Source: Telmatactis stephensoni (taxonomy: Eukaryota > Cnidaria > Anthozoa > Actiniaria > Isophelliidae). Taken from it: 64,000 nucleotides of DNA. The stretch covers positions 434,001-498,000 of the forward strand of contig JALIZF010001800.1 of the NCBI GenBank assembly GCA_029948255.1, read 5' to 3'. Positions 20,661 to 33,119 of the stretch are shown piece by piece. Both the position numbers and the translations under genes were made by a program. Below the pieces are notes generated by a model that saw only the letters and a program-made list of their open reading frames with translations, searched no databases and was not told the DNA's origin. Each line of letters starts with the position of its first letter. The first letter of the stretch is position 1.

Positions 20661-21056
20661 GTATAATATTCTTATATAGCGCATATACAGGTCTGTTCTA
20701 GGCGCTGTAAACAAGAAACAAAATCATAAATCAAAAGTTAACTTAAATAAATGAGTTTTAAGTTCTTTTTTAATTGACGAGAGACAGTCAATACGACGGA
20801 TGGACGATGGAAGTGAGTTCCACAAAACAGGAGCAGAGACGGAGAAGCAGCGATGACCATAGGTTTTAAGGTTGAAAGGTTTAGTAGTCAGCAGTAATTC
20901 TTTGGAGGAGCGGAGAGTTCTTTTAGGTTTGTAAACAGATATTAATTCAGTAATATATGATGGGGCAAGACCATGAAGAGCTTTGAAAGTCAGTAGCAGA
21001 ATCTTGTAATGAATACGTTCTTTTACAGGGAGCCGCAGTGAAGATCTTTTAAGACA
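20613..21056 (-). pseudogene. 5'-truncated CR1/L2-like LINE: last ~140 codons of the RT protein, 3' UTR and (ATT)n tail
   Basis: On the minus strand from about 21056 the frame reads RSSLRLPVKERIHYKILLL, TFKALHGLAPSYITELI, KRTLRSSKELLLTTKPFNL, APVLWNSLPSSIRRIDCLSS and KTHLFKLTFDL, then a stop at about 20729. This is the C-terminal tail typical of CR1/L2-type RT proteins. Then come GGCGCTATATAAG-like 3' UTR sequence and an (ATT)n run (20613-20661). The surviving frame has no break, so the copy is young. Only the 5' part was lost, as expected from aborted reverse transcription. Confidence 0.88.
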
Positions 21057-21120
21057 GGAGTAATGTGATCACAAACCATTTCACGAAAAAAGCTAGTATT
21101 TTCGTGAAAGCTTAATATAC

Positions 21121-21177
21121 CACTAAACAAGAGAGCATAATTTATTTATTTGTCATTTATAATTTATGCTCTCTTGC
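21121..21177. repeat. CAAGAGAGCATAA fold-back
   Basis: AAGAGAGCATAATTTAT and ATAATTTATGCTCTCTTG form an interrupted hairpin; same arm as 17297-17324. Confidence 0.8.
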
Positions 21178-21333
21178 ACTAAAATAAGCTCTTTTTAATA
21201 ACTGTTTTGGACTCAGTTTTCAATTTTTTCAACTTTTAACTGTATGCTAATGACATGTAATGAGCACAATATTGTAAACAAAGATCCGCCTAATAGAACC
21301 CCAGACTGAAGTAAGGTAATATTAAGGAATTAT

Positions 21334-21476
21334 AGAGTGCACGCACTTAATCCGTGAAACATAAATAGTACAAAATAGTGCTAAATTATGGTAATTCCTT
21401 TGTTTCCTATTGTCTAATCAACACTATTTAGTAGTAATTAGTAGTGTTTGTTTCACGGATTAAGTGCATGCACTCT
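21334..21476. mobile_element. MITE, AGAGTGCACGCACTTAATCC ends, copy 1
   Basis: The left end AGAGTGCACGCACTTAATCC and the right end GGATTAAGTGCATGCACTCT are inverted with one mismatch. Next inwards are CGTGAAAC and GTTTCACG. The second copy is at 37103-37188 and keeps the TACCATAATTTAGCACTATT block in reverse. Confidence 0.9.
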
Positions 21477-21502
21477 ACTGTGACTTTTGGAATTACATGA
21501 TA

Positions 21503-21578
<76 letters not shown>

Positions 21579-21720
21579 TATAAATGCTTCTAGAGCGCCT
21601 ATACAAGTCAATTCTAGGCGCTGTATAAAAAAATTAAAAAGAAAAATTATAAATTGTAGGCCAGTTTAAATAAATAAGTCTTGACACTAGTCTTGAAGGA
21701 TTCCAAAGAATTTAAAAAAA
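21503..21720 (-). pseudogene. Second, shorter LINE 3' end with (ATT)n tail
   Basis: The minus strand reads LESFKTSVKTYLFKLAYNL and a stop at about 21647, then the same 3' UTR phrase as 20613-21056 (GCGCCTAGAATTGACTTG, TATAGGCGCTC) and an (ATT)n tail (21503-21578). Same family as the neighbour 0.6 kb away, truncated closer to the 3' end. Confidence 0.85.
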
Positions 21721-22055
21721 AAAGTCGATAAAAAAGTCGATAAAAGCTCATTGCTTTAGTCAGATAAACATTTTTCGCACTAAGACTGTACTGGGCTTCC
21801 TGTTGATAATACCACGTGAGGAAATATTGACCAATCAAAGCTCAGCTCCTTGACCCATAATCCATTGCTGGCATATACTTGCTCTCTTTTCTTTCTGGTT
21901 TGTGTGTGAGGGGCTGTTTAACTGGTGAAGAAGAAAATCACTTGATTTAAATCAATTTTGATCTTACTTTCACTAAATACCGATTTCTGATCTTAAATTA
22001 AGTTTTACCCTTTATCTTAGAGTAATTTTTGTTTCGTTTAGGGATCAGAAAGACC

Positions 22056-25000
22056 ATGTTTCGAGGGATTTCTGTTCGCGCTGTTTCACGTGTGTTGGCG
22101 CCACGCTCCTTCGCCACTTCAGCAGCCCTCAACTCACAACTGACTCCAGAGCAAGTTTTTGCTCGTGAAGGTAATTTTGGAGCTCACAACTACCATCCTT
22201 TGCCCGTGGCCATATCCAAGGCAAAGGGGATTTACGTTTGGGATGTAAATGGCAAAAGGTACATGGACTTTTTAGCTGCGTACTCGGCGGTCAATCAAGG
22301 ACACTCGCATCCACGAATCATCGAAGCGATGAAGAAACAGTTAGATACTTTAGCCCTCACATCTAGAGCCTTCTATAACGACGTTTTGGGAGAATTTGAA
22401 GAGTATGCTACCAAGTTGTTCGGTTATGACAAACTCTTGCCTATGAATACCGGTGTAGAAGGAGGCGAAACTGCTTGTAAACTGGCCAGGAAATGGGCTT
22501 ACAATGTAAAGAAAGTACCAGACAATAAAGCAAAGATCGTGTTTGCTGAGGATAATTTCTGGGGAAGGACTTTAGCTGCCGTATCGTCATCTACTGATCC
22601 GAGTTGCTATGTTGGCTTTGGTCCTTATATGCCTGGATTTGAGATCATCCCTTACAACGATTTGGAAGCTTTAGAGGTGAGAGAAAAGTGTTGTGAAAAT
22701 TTAGTGTGGTTTTAAGGTAGTTCTGGAGCCTTAGATTTCATCAATGAATTTCCTTTAAAATCCTGTCATTTAAAGATAATTGTTTGGCAATTCAAAAACC
22801 GAGAAAAAATGAGGGGGTCACCGTATTGGTTTCTGAGCTATAAGATGTCTTAAAAGGTGGTATTTTCAATGATTTTTCGCGTTTTTTTGCAAAATGTACG
22901 TAATCCATATGGTCTGAAGAATACGAACATTTTTTTCCCCAAGAAACGCCTTGACCAAAAGATATCAAAAGATAGATGTGAGGTTTATCTAGCAGTTTTA
23001 ATGCACTTATCATTTGCTTCCCTGTGGGTAGACCCCTGGGACACACCCCCAGGGAATTGTTTTTCATGACAAACAAAAACCATCTAAAGCCCCTGGGTAA
23101 AGGGCATAAAATTAATGACAAATAGCACTTCTAAATAACGGCAAGCTTAAAGCAGTCATCGCTCCTCGCAAGCAAATCAACGAGCAACTGACAAAGGACC
23201 TGTCCTTCACAGTCTGAAACCTGTCTTGCATTAGCAACAGTTCTACACGAACTGACAAGATGACTACACATTTACAAATCGCAGCATCACTCTGCTAGCT
23301 TTAATAATGGCATTATGGTACAAAATGGTAGAAGAAAAGAAGAATCTGCTCAATAGGTTTTGATATCGAAATGAAATATAATGGCACGAAAAAAACTTTG
23401 GTCTAGAGCGATATACTGTTGCCCAAAAGTCAAACAAATCCCATGGGTATGTCCCCATGGTCCAGCGAAGTCGTTTCCAAAACTAAACAACTCCCCTTGC
23501 CTGTGGGAAAAAAAGAAATACCAAAACTGCACCATTCCCCCTGGGTTCCCCAGGGGTGTCCCGGAGGTCGACCCACGGGGAAGTAAATGATAAGTGTGTA
23601 ATCGTATGTATTGTTTGATGTGTTGCAAATATGATTACAAGGGCATTCTAGAATCAAATTCCTATCCAATTACAAGCTCCGAAATCATGTACGGACTGCA
23701 AAAATGTGGAAAATTTACGACAATCCAATCAATGAAGTTGTATTTTTATTTTTTTAAATCAAAAAAGTGATAAGTACTGTCTTGAATAAAAAGAAAAAAC
23801 CCGGGGGTCACCGTATTATTTCAAGAGTTAGAAAAGCACAAGAGAGAAAACCCACTGAAAACGAACACCAAATATCATCCATTTTAGTGATTTTCTCACC
23901 AGCTTTTTTGATGGATAAGATTAAATTTAAAAGTTTCAGGTTAAATACCTACATTAAATAGTGTACAAGATTTCTTGATTAAAGTTTTTCCAATATTTGG
24001 ATGACAAAATATAATTTCTTTCTCCTAAAGTTTCAGTTTCCACGTTTTCGCTCGCTTAGTAGTGCCCAGACTCCCTACAGTAATACCAATGCTCTCTAAT
24101 AAAAGTGCGCATGCTCGAATGCACGTGGGAAATTCGCAGTAGCAAGGGTCTGGAACTACCTTAATTTTGTGGTGGTGGTTGCACTTTGGGAACTAGCAAG
24201 CTAATTAGCATTGGCCTCATCCTGGGGAAAATCTAATCTTTTGGTCCCTTACCCTATTAAATCTTTGTAGAAGAAAAACAACAACACACTGACTCCATAA
24301 TGGCTTCCAGGGATTGGGATAGGCACAGGTCATGCCTTGTTTGCACTGACATCTCACAACCGGTGCAAGTCAATGTCAATATGTGTACCCTAGTAGATGT
24401 CATATCCTGCAATGCCCAATATATTTGCTGGGAGCCAGGCGAGCAGCAATACTATTCTTGATGTGGGATTCCTGTGCGATTTATGACGTCACCTTAATAT
24501 TGATCCGCGAACTCGATTTTTATGTACGGAGGCATATTCATGGCGAACCTTGACGTCACAGGGATGAATTGGGATTCCTGTGAGATTCCATTCGAGAGGT
24601 TTTACGTTTCTCGAAGTATAAATGAAAGTCACAAAATGCTAAGTGATATTTATTCGAGAGGGCAATGATCTGTTACGGGTTATTTTGCGTGTTACTGTTC
24701 GAATTGAAGCTCGTCTACGGGCCGAATCAATTCAAGCCAAGATGATAAGTATGAAGTGAGGTCGCGCTGAGAATCTCTGCAATATATTTGGTTACCCTAT
24801 GAAAGAAAATTTTATACTTTGTATGTGATGGAATTGTATTTATCATTCGTTTGATCTAAAGCGTCAAATACAGTAGACAATTGTGGCCTCTTTGACCGTG
24901 ATGCAACGTACAACTATAGCTTTTTAAAATCAGTTAGTGTTATAATCATTGCCAACGCTAGCTGTTTGTGATTGTTTGAAAAATTGTTTTACTCAATGTG

Positions 25001-28000
25001 CTAAATATTTTGAACTGTGTGTGTCCGGCACTGATCCTGGAGAATTATGTTTTGTAGTTCAACATTGAATGTCAACTAGCAGTGTTCGTCACACAACGCA
25101 CAGGAGATAGACAAGAAACATTTCATATATCAGAGAAAGCGGTGTACTTTCGTGAGTTTCAGGGGAACAGTTCTGCTAACGTGGATACGGCTGTTTTCTG
25201 CTCGCAGCACTTCACTTTCTATTAGAAATGGCTAGTTGTTAGAATTATTCTTTGATCCTTTTTTTTCTACTTTGAAGTTCAATATATCAATTCATATGTT
25301 ACTTGATCTTTTAGAAATCAATAAGTGACCCAAACACCTGTGCATTTATGGTTGAGCCAATCCAAGGAGAAGCTGGTGTGAAAGTCCCTGATCCTGGCTA
25401 TTTATCTGGAGTTAGAGAACTTTGTACCAAGTACAATGTAAGTGGAAAATATAGTCAATTGAAAAAACGTTGTCAGGTCTCAAAACACAGAACATAGAAG
25501 CTGAGACCGAAATGGTGCATGGGGTCGGTGAATAATTATATTCTGATATATTCATTTACGCTGCAACCGACAATAATTCAAAGCCAAATGGCCCGCCAAT
25601 GCAGGTCCTGCATATGCTTTCAGCATTTTGCATCGAAGGCACAGCGTAAATGAATAAATCAGAATGTAATTATTCACATCCCAAGCACCATTTCGGTCTC
25701 AGCTTCTATGTTTTATGTTTTTAGACCCGACAACGTTTTTTTCAATTGACTATATACCCATTTCAATCAATGTTGTCAGCAAATAGACTCAAATCTACAC
25801 AACTCACCTGAAATGGAGTATGGGTAGGAATTACTTCTAAAAGCCGTGAAACCAAATAAATATCAGTACCACAATTTTCAACCAGCTAGTGTTGGGCTTA
25901 TGCAACAAAGTCCTTTATTCATTGATGCTTAAAAGAAAGACCAAAGCCAAAAAGACAGTAATTTTTTTTCAACAACCCATACTCCATTGCAGTCAAGTCC
26001 TGTAAGCTTGAAGCCCCTCGCCTGACAACATTTTTTGAAATAGGTGTATAATAAACAACTCTAGCAGCATTGAGCTTCATCATTTTCACAGAGTACTTGT
26101 AACACAAGTTTTGGTTTATTAACAACTGAAATACTAAAATACTTGGCAATTTCTGTTCGTCTCATTTGAATGTAACGAAAATGTTGCTTTTGGTGATTAT
26201 TGGGAGTCGAACACAAAGGTTTTACTAAGTTTCAAGTCATTTCCAATTTTAATATGTTTTTAGTACCCCTTTAACAATCCTGCAAAACACATCAGGTGAT
26301 TCTCTCTGCGGTGTTCAGTTTGCGTGGATCTGAACCTCTCTAATAAACATTTCAGGCTGTACTCATCTATGTAATCATTTGATATTTTGTGAATGTGTTG
26401 AATTGTTCCTGCCTTTTTTCAAGGTTCTATTCATTGCTGATGAAGTACAGACTGGTCTTGCAAGAACTGGAAAGTATGTGCTTAATGATAGATGAAGTTT
26501 AGTCTTCAAAAATATATAGCTACTTCAATTATCGTTGTCGCTGAAAAAAGCCTAAAGCCTGCTTTGAGAGCATAATCATGATTTTTTTTTCACTGTGACA
26601 TTATTACAACTAAGAAACTCACTGCTATGCTTGGAAATTCTACAACTTGGACACATATTCCTTAATTTTTTAGATAGCCTACAGCAAAGTTTGTTAGTAG
26701 GCAAAAGATAGTAGAAAGCTTTTAGGCTTTTTTAATGTTAATTGAAATAGCTATATACTCCAAACTTGGATGTTTGGGCCCCTCTGCTAATAGTCCAGTC
26801 CAAAGACTTCACTTGCTACATATAAAGGAATTAGATTGAGGCTTCTGTAGATAAAGCTACTAAAACCTTTGTGACAAATCATTGGCAGGGCTTTATACTA
26901 GAAGCGTAAGGATAAATTGAAAATTCTATTATCATGATTATGAATGTTTGGTTCAATTTTTGAATCAGATGCTTGAAAATTTTGATTTTAATTTGATTCA
27001 AAACTAATCTAGACTAAATGGTGCTGAAATGTTTCTGCAAGTGTTTTGTGAGAATTTCCCTTGGATAACACTAAAAGCTATTTGTATTAACAATAGCTGA
27101 CTGTTACCACACTTCTGTTGCTACCATCTTGGAATCATTACGTTGATGACCACATTTTTGTAATTCTCTAATTATACATCATTTCGATTACTGCTCTGAA
27201 GTCTTGGGCAATCTTAATAATGGCCTGTTGGGTAAATTACAGAGAGTACAAAGTAGGGCTGCCTGAATTATTACAGTTGCCACCCTATGAACTGTGGACT
27301 GGGAACTGCTCCAACACAGGCTTGATGGTGGCAACTCATGCATGTTTTAATGTATCAATAATCTGGCCCCTATATATCTTACAGAAATGTTTACTAAAAT
27401 ATCTGACACCGCCACACATAATCTAAGAGGTGCTTCATTTAAACTCTTTATGCCAAGATATAATACTGAATACATTGCCACTAGTGTAAAACAACAAAGT
27501 TCTTGTGCATGCACACAATAACAATCACAGAGTGAGCTGTTTTTTGTAATTGTCTCTGTAAACCCAGAGTATCTCATCTCTTTTTACATGAACTTTCCAT
27601 TTTCATATGACTGTCGTGTCAATCAGAAATTTGTACTTTCTGTTGACACATTGTATACACCTATTTCAGTAAACATTGTCAGTATCAAGCCTATGCGACT
27701 CACCCGAAAGGGAGTATGGGAAGTTGTACTAACTTTAGTTAGTTATAGAACCACACAATTCCCACACAATTACTAGCTCAGTTTCAGCTTGCTCTGACCT
27801 TATACCCTAAAGAACTTCACTTACTGATGTTTAAGTCAATATCAAGTGGAAGAGAAAGTGAAGTTTTGCTACTATATCCATACTCCTTTTTGGTCTGGTC
27901 ACGTGGGCTTGAGAGCTCTCATACAACAACCTTTTTTGAGATAGGTGTATAAATAAAGACGTCATCATCAGGATTTTCCATATTTGAATAACTGAGACCA

Positions 28001-31000
28001 GAAAGGAAAAATTATTGTACTGTTCAAAATAGAAAAAGAAAGTGATGTTACTAATTAAAGTTTAAATAAAACTACCAATCCATGTTTTTTCACTCAAATA
28101 TGCTGGGTCACAACACCAGATTGAAAATGAAAGGCCATAATTGAAATCAAAATCAAATTGAAAATCAATGAGTGAATTTCTCCACCCATACTTTATGCAT
28201 ATAGTCTTACCTCCATTCTTTTGTATGTTGGAAATGAAAGATGTCAGAAATAGGGCATTACAAAGTGGTTTTGTTTCAAGTGTTTTGATTTGGATAAAAA
28301 CCAATCATTCTTTCATAATATTTCTATTGTTTCCTGTAGACGTCTTTGTGTAGATCATGAAAATGTGAGGCCTGATATACTGGTGCTTGGCAAAGCTTTA
28401 TCTGGTGGTGTGTACCCTGTAAGTAAATAAATAAATAATAAATAATCTTCTACAGCAGGTCTATGTAGTGGCTATTCTTCTGCTGGCACTCACACTCACT
28501 ACCTCTACATTAAATATTTTTCATACATTGCTCAACTCACGTGTTGATTTTTACTGAGGGAGGAAAACTGGGAGAACCCGGACAAAAAACCCTCTTGTAG
28601 CTTTAACAATAGAACAGATTTTGTATAGGTGTGAAAATGGCACCGCACAGTCATGGCACAGTTATGACAAGAATTTCAAATGTTTTTATGGGCCAAAATG
28701 TAAACTACTGGTTCTCCAGTAATTCTGTCAGTCCAAAAGTCATTGTTGTTGCGACAGCAGCGGCGAAGAAGAAGACAATGATGACGAAGACAAAGATAAC
28801 GAAGAAGATGACGAAGAAGGCAAAGACCAAGATGACATCTCAGACCTGATATCGGCATGGCATGGTCCATTTCACACTCTTATGAAATCTGTTCTAGAGT
28901 AGTTTTTTTGAGTCTAGGGACTGTACTTGTCATTCTCACATCGTCATGGTGTGTACAAAAACATTGGAAAATCCTACCATAATCATGCCTTGCCATGTTA
29001 TTTTCATCTATGTAATTTCATTCATTCATCTTTCTGTACAGTCATTCTCGGAAAAAATTAATGTTCACATCCTAAATTACTGTCATGTGGCATTTTGACC
29101 CACAAATTAAAGAATTGTTTAATCTTTAATATTGCTCTATCAACTTTTCAGGTATCAGCTGTACTTTGTGATGATGAAATTATGTTAACAATCAAACCAG
29201 GAGAGGTATGTAAGTTCAGTTTGTTAAAATATTAGGTAAATTTATCATGTGTGATAGAGCAGATTTCGTATGAGTGTGAAAAACTACGGCACCGTTACAG
29301 TGCGACATGGCACGGAACCTTGCCTGCTGATGTTTTTGTAAATTTGTAAAGAAATCAGCAGGCGCTGCACCGTAACCGTGCCGTAGTTTTTCACACTCAT
29401 ACGAAATCTGTTCTATCGTCCTCGCCATTATTGTCATCTTCTACCATCATCATCATTATCTATTAGATCAAACCAATGAGACAGTGCAGTACTTGTTGAT
29501 AGCCACATAAATGCCCTATTCCACAGCAGTTTATTATCAAGTAGAATATAAGATTTTATTCTGGGGAGAAAAGGGTATTTTTTTGACTGGGTTTGTTCTT
29601 ACAGCATGGATCAACATACGGTGGAAACCCTATTGGAGCCAGAGTGGGAATAACAGCTCTACAGGTACATTTTGTAAATAAAAGAATGACTTCTAATAGT
29701 GAATATCACAGTAGAATCTCCCATGGCTACAATCCACTCCAATTTCAATTAACACACTTTTGAAAAAATGGTCAAAATTCTATGTTTATGAATTGTGACT
29801 TTCCCCCCTCTCCCCAAAAGCAGTGTTGTCCACTGGTCAGATTCCAGGGTGGGCGACTTTTCTCACCTCAACATTGATTAGGGGGAGGGGGGAATGACTG
29901 AATTAAACAAACTTAGTTGCCAGTGAGGACAAATTTTGTAAGATAAGTCATTTTCTTCCACAAATGTGTCATTCCAATTGGCGTCCATTGTAGCTTGAAT
30001 CAAGAATCTAGAGTCTGAGAATTTCCTAATTTTTATGAGAAGTCTATCTAAGTTTGAAGAAAAAGATTGTCTTCAAATGTTATATGTGATTACACCATGA
30101 TAAAAAGTTTAATTTAAGAACAAGTCTTGGTTGCCTTAGAAACCATTAGTGTTTTGTCTAGTCTTCATTTACTTCATTAAGGAACATCCACACTGTCTTT
30201 AATATACTAATCTACATAAATCAGGATTTTGCTGCTTTTTTAATGTGTTTTTAATTTAGAAAACTTTCAAAAATGGTGGCCTAGTAAAAAGAGGAGAATG
30301 AGGCCACAAAGGCCTTATTACCAGGAAATAAGCATGGCGACACTTGTACTACTATCAAAGATGATGTGTTCCTCTTCCTTTTGAAATACCTATTTTCTGT
30401 ACATTTTACAGGATATATTAGACTCATTTAATGCCATGATGATTTTGGAGGCCTTTCTGGCCTCGTTCTTGTGAACAATGAGCACATAATTTTTGATAGT
30501 CCTCTATTGTGATTCTAAAAAAGAAGCAAATTACAAAATAAAGGGAGGGTTTTAACTTCATTTCAGAGCTTGGCTGGAAAGAGGTCAGATTTTTGTTTGG
30601 ACCCACTCCTGAGTTGTTGAGTCAAACATATAATTGTTACAGCTGATCCTGATAAAGTTCAACCACTTATACCTTTAGCACTGTGTTTGCACTAGAGCAG
30701 ATTTCGTATGAGTGTGAAACGGACCGCGCCGTATTGTAACTGTGTCAGTACCGCAATGTCTATAAAAACATTTAAAATTCCTGCCGTAACCGTGCCGTGA
30801 CCATGCGGTGCCGTTTTCACAGTCATACCAAATCTACTCTATGCATTAGACAGACATCCATCATCACTACTGCTAAAAATGCACAGCTTACTAGAAAAAT
30901 GATTGCCATTGGTTTCCAAAAGCAGAAGTAGAATTTCTTTAGACATTTTGTTTGAGTGGATTGAGTCTATAGAGAATGATTGATATCCATCAAATGCAAA

Positions 31001-31850
31001 GTCCAAACATCAGTGTGCAAGTGTAGGTGGTTGCGCTTTAGCCTACAAGACAGTAAGATGCAATGGCACGATCATGATTGTGATCACATCTGTATTTTTG
31101 GTCAAAATTGTAGGTTCTTGAGGAGGAGAATTTAGCTGAACATTCAGCAAAACTGGGAGAAATTTTTCTAGCAGAATTGAAGAAGTTGAACCCAGATGTT
31201 GTTGAACTGGCTAGAGGAAAAGGTCTGATGAATGCTATTATTATTAAACCAACTGAAAGTAAGTATAACACTTGTGACATTCTAGTGCTTCTCTGGACTA
31301 ATTAGACTATTTCAGTATGTCACCGCAAGTTTGATTGTCTTGTCTCCAGTTATAAGATAAGACATATTAATGTTTAATTAAAAATTATGTTGCATATTTT
31401 GATGGCTGTTACAGCTTTTCTTTGTTCTAGAAAGTGCATTTTGTATCAATTTTCTTTGTGTTGTTGCTCTTTCATTGGGGGTAAAATGAGTGCACCATCT
31501 GCCTCACGTTTTTCAGTCTGTGACTGTTATGAGTTACCAACATTTAATAAGGTTGCTTTACCTTTACTTTGTTTAACAGATGTAAAATATCATCCACAAC
31601 TGCTCACGCATTACCACCATCATTTTTTCCTGTTTCATATTGTAGTAATTACCCTTGTATTTATCAATCAAATCTTTTGTCTTCAGAGTTTGATGCCTGG
31701 AAAGTTTGCCTGAAGCTACGTGATAATGGTATACTAGCAAAACCAACACATGACCACATCATCAGGTTTACCCCACCATTAGTTATTACTGAAGAACAAC
31801 TGCAAGAAAGTATTGACATAATCAAGAATACCATTGATTCATTTGCTTAA
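22056..31850 (+). CDS. OAT: Ornithine aminotransferase, mitochondrial (8 exons, 431 aa)
   Basis: Exons: 22056-22676, 25315-25437, 26424-26473, 28340-28418, 29152-29205, 29605-29664, 31114-31258, 31687-31850. All introns are GT-AG and the phases close. The PLP enzyme moves the delta-amino group of ornithine to 2-oxoglutarate, giving glutamate semialdehyde and glutamate. Residues 1-30 ([20 protein letters not shown]) are Arg/Ser/Ala-rich without acids, a mitochondrial presequence. Family blocks in order: GVYVWD-like [32 protein letters not shown] (PLP phosphate), [31 protein letters not shown] (Asp254, pyridine N), LGKALSGG (Lys283, Schiff base), GSTYGGNP, and [16 protein letters not shown]. 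Human OAT is 439 aa, so this is complete. ATG 22056 has A at -3. The sequence TTTCGTTTAGGG just before the ATG could be an acceptor of a 5' UTR intron. Introns are crowded with transposons, but no exon is damaged. Confidence 0.97.
22716..24160. mobile_element. 1,445-bp non-autonomous element flanked by TTAA (OAT intron 1)
   Basis: TTAA at 22712-22715 and 24161-24164 flanks GGTAGTTCTGGAGCCTT and its imperfect reverse complement AAGGGTCTGGAACTACC. GGGGGTCACCGTA occurs near 22812 and 23804 in direct orientation, as in the sister element at 11936-12678. The core (23030-23590) repeats CCCCTGGG, CCCAGGGG and CCCATGGG palindromes. No transposase frame. It starts 36 bp after the exon 1 donor. Confidence 0.8.
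24460..25260. repeat. Old dispersed repeat, related to 4620-5390
   Basis: Shares ordered blocks with 4620-5390. It ends about 55 bp before OAT exon 2. Two GTGGGATTCCTGTG-type phrases occur within it. Confidence 0.6.
25450..25754. mobile_element. Fold-back element in OAT intron 2
   Basis: TATAGTCAATTGAAAAAACG on the left is matched by CGTTTTTTTCAATTGACTATA on the right, and the arms continue through GTTGTCAGGTCT, AGCTGAGACCGAAATGGTGC and ATTCATTTACGCTG, about 120 bp each. It starts 13 bp after the exon 2 donor. Its right tip overlaps the left tip of the next element. Confidence 0.9.
25752..26050. mobile_element. TATACACCTATTTCA fold-back family, copy in OAT intron 2
   Basis: Left end TATACCCATTTCAATCAATG, right end TTTTTTGAAATAGGTGTATA. 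Internal ACTCACCTGAAATGGAGTATGGG is mirrored by CCCATACTCCATT. It is the most diverged of the four copies here. Confidence 0.8.
27215..27520 (+). pseudogene. LINE reverse transcriptase fragment in OAT intron 3
   Basis: One frame reads [15 protein letters not shown] (about 27218-27262) and then, after breaks, [16 protein letters not shown] and [20 protein letters not shown] (about 27362-27480). These are the RT C-terminal blocks NRLQ...QNRAARI and HNLRG...PR.NTE of CR1/L2-type LINEs. In-frame stops and shifts mark it as a relic. Same sense as OAT. Confidence 0.8.
27654..27951. mobile_element. TATACACCTATTTCA fold-back family, copy in OAT intron 3
   Basis: Left end TATACACCTATTTCAGTAAA, right end TTTTTTGAGATAGGTGTATA. 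Inside, CGACTCACCCGAAAGGGAGT is partly mirrored by ACTCCTTTTTGGTCTGGTCA. It retains the full family structure and serves as reference for the truncated piece at 979-1171. Confidence 0.9.
28609..28896. mobile_element. CAGATTTCGTATGAGTGTGAAA fold-back family, copy in OAT intron 4
   Basis: Left ATAGAACAGATTTTGTATAG, right CACTCTTATGAAATCTGTTCTA. Between the arms are repeated GGCAC/GGCATGG words and a (GAAGA/GACGA) run at 28765-28845 not found in the two sister copies. Confidence 0.85.
29255..29415. mobile_element. CAGATTTCGTATGAGTGTGAAA fold-back family, copy in OAT intron 5
   Basis: Arms of about 60 bp, TAGAGCAGATTTCGTATGAG to ACTACGGCACCGTTACAG, are matched in reverse with few changes. The most intact of the three copies. 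Confidence 0.92.
30259..30506. mobile_element. ACTTTCAAAAATGGYGGCC MITE, copy in OAT intron 6
   Basis: Matches 61134-61383 along its whole length, including GAGGCCACAAAGGCCTT, GATGCCATGATGATTTTGGAGG-type text and the inverted AATGAGGCC...GGCCTCGTT arms. More diverged than the copy at 61 kb. Confidence 0.88.
30693..30841. mobile_element. CAGATTTCGTATGAGTGTGAAA fold-back family, copy in OAT intron 6
   Basis: Left TAGAGCAGATTTCGTATGAG, right CAGTCATACCAAATCTACTCTA. The interior keeps ACCGTGCCGTGACCATGCGG words. Confidence 0.88.
31465..31565. repeat. GGTAAAATGAGYGCACC repeat, copy in OAT intron 7
   Basis: Shares GGGGTAAAATGAGTGCACC, TGACTGTTATGAGTTA and AAGGTTGCTTTACC with 56755-56890 and, reversed, with 42385-42520. 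Only part of the unit is present. Confidence 0.65.
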
Positions 31851-33119
31851 AGCCAATGAACACTGAAATAACACTGGACTTGAAGAGATAGACATGAAAA
31901 TTGCTCAAGTGACTTTTCTCACATTCTGTCAGGCTTTCTCAAAATGGTCTAGAAATGGTCTAAATAATACTACCTGAATGTCAAAAGTCACTTTGGCCAT
32001 TTTCATTGACAACACTTCAATTTCTGTATATTAGCATTAAATGATCAAGACATTATTTTAAATCAAAGTGCAAACACTGAATCCATGGAACTTTGGTTGG
32101 ACAGCTAATAGCATTATTTAACCTATTCTTTGTAGTATATTTTGTCCTTGTAATTTATTTGTTATACATGGGTTTAGTGTTTCCACTGAGTCAAACGTAT
32201 TGTTTATATGGTTGTGGTGTATTTATATCACAGTTGTAATGCATGGTATGTAGGATTTGTGATCATGTAGCATTTTTGAGGAGAGAAGAGGAGGAGGATG
32301 AAATTCAAATGACAGAGCATTCCGTCATAAGCAAAAACAAACTGAATAACAGTTAGTATTGCAAGACTTAAACAATGAAGGAAGAAGAGGAAAAAGTCAC
32401 AGATTCATTCTGTTATCAAAAATAACTTGGATGACAAAAATCTTACCAGGAGAAAGACTAACAAACTAAATGGCACACTTGCAAACACATAAAGAGAAAG
32501 AAAGAAAAGAAAGAAAGAATTGCAGCTTCTATTGCTTCTTCAATGAAACAGAACTTATTAAACCTGACTTTGACGTTGAAGACATTGGATCCAATCGCTT
32601 TAGACTGTATGGGATTTTAATGGTGAGTGTGTATCATCAAAATGACAACCACATGGAACCTACAAAGACAAGACTGACAATTATAAAGATTTATAGGGGA
32701 TGTAACACTAAAAGCCGAGGAATTTATATTGTATACCACTCATCAACAGCATGGATTTGGAATTTCATAGATTAGAACAAGAAAAACAATTAACAAAGGA
32801 AAACATTTTACAAGACAAACAAACAAACAACGGCAATAATTAGGAGCCACCAAAACCCAAATTGTAGCAGTTATCATTGCAGCAATTTACAAAAACAATT
32901 ACTACAACAGCAACAACAATCAAGCAACAGCAGCAGCATTTCAGTTGTTGAAGATGACGTCTGAATGGCAAAAATGATTAAACACGATGGCAAACCTTGA
33001 TCTTAAAAGATCTAGTATAATAAGTCCATCAAATACCTTTGCACCTAATTTACAACTTTGACTGTGGATAGGAGCAAGAGGGATAAGAGTGATGAAAATA
33101 ATCTTGATCATCATTAACT
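31851..33119. other. OAT 3' flank
   Basis: This presumably holds the OAT 3' UTR. No canonical AATAAA was found in the first ~300 bp; ATTAAA at about 32035 is the best polyadenylation candidate. From about 32830 CAA/CAG-rich sequence leads into the satellite. Confidence 0.4.
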
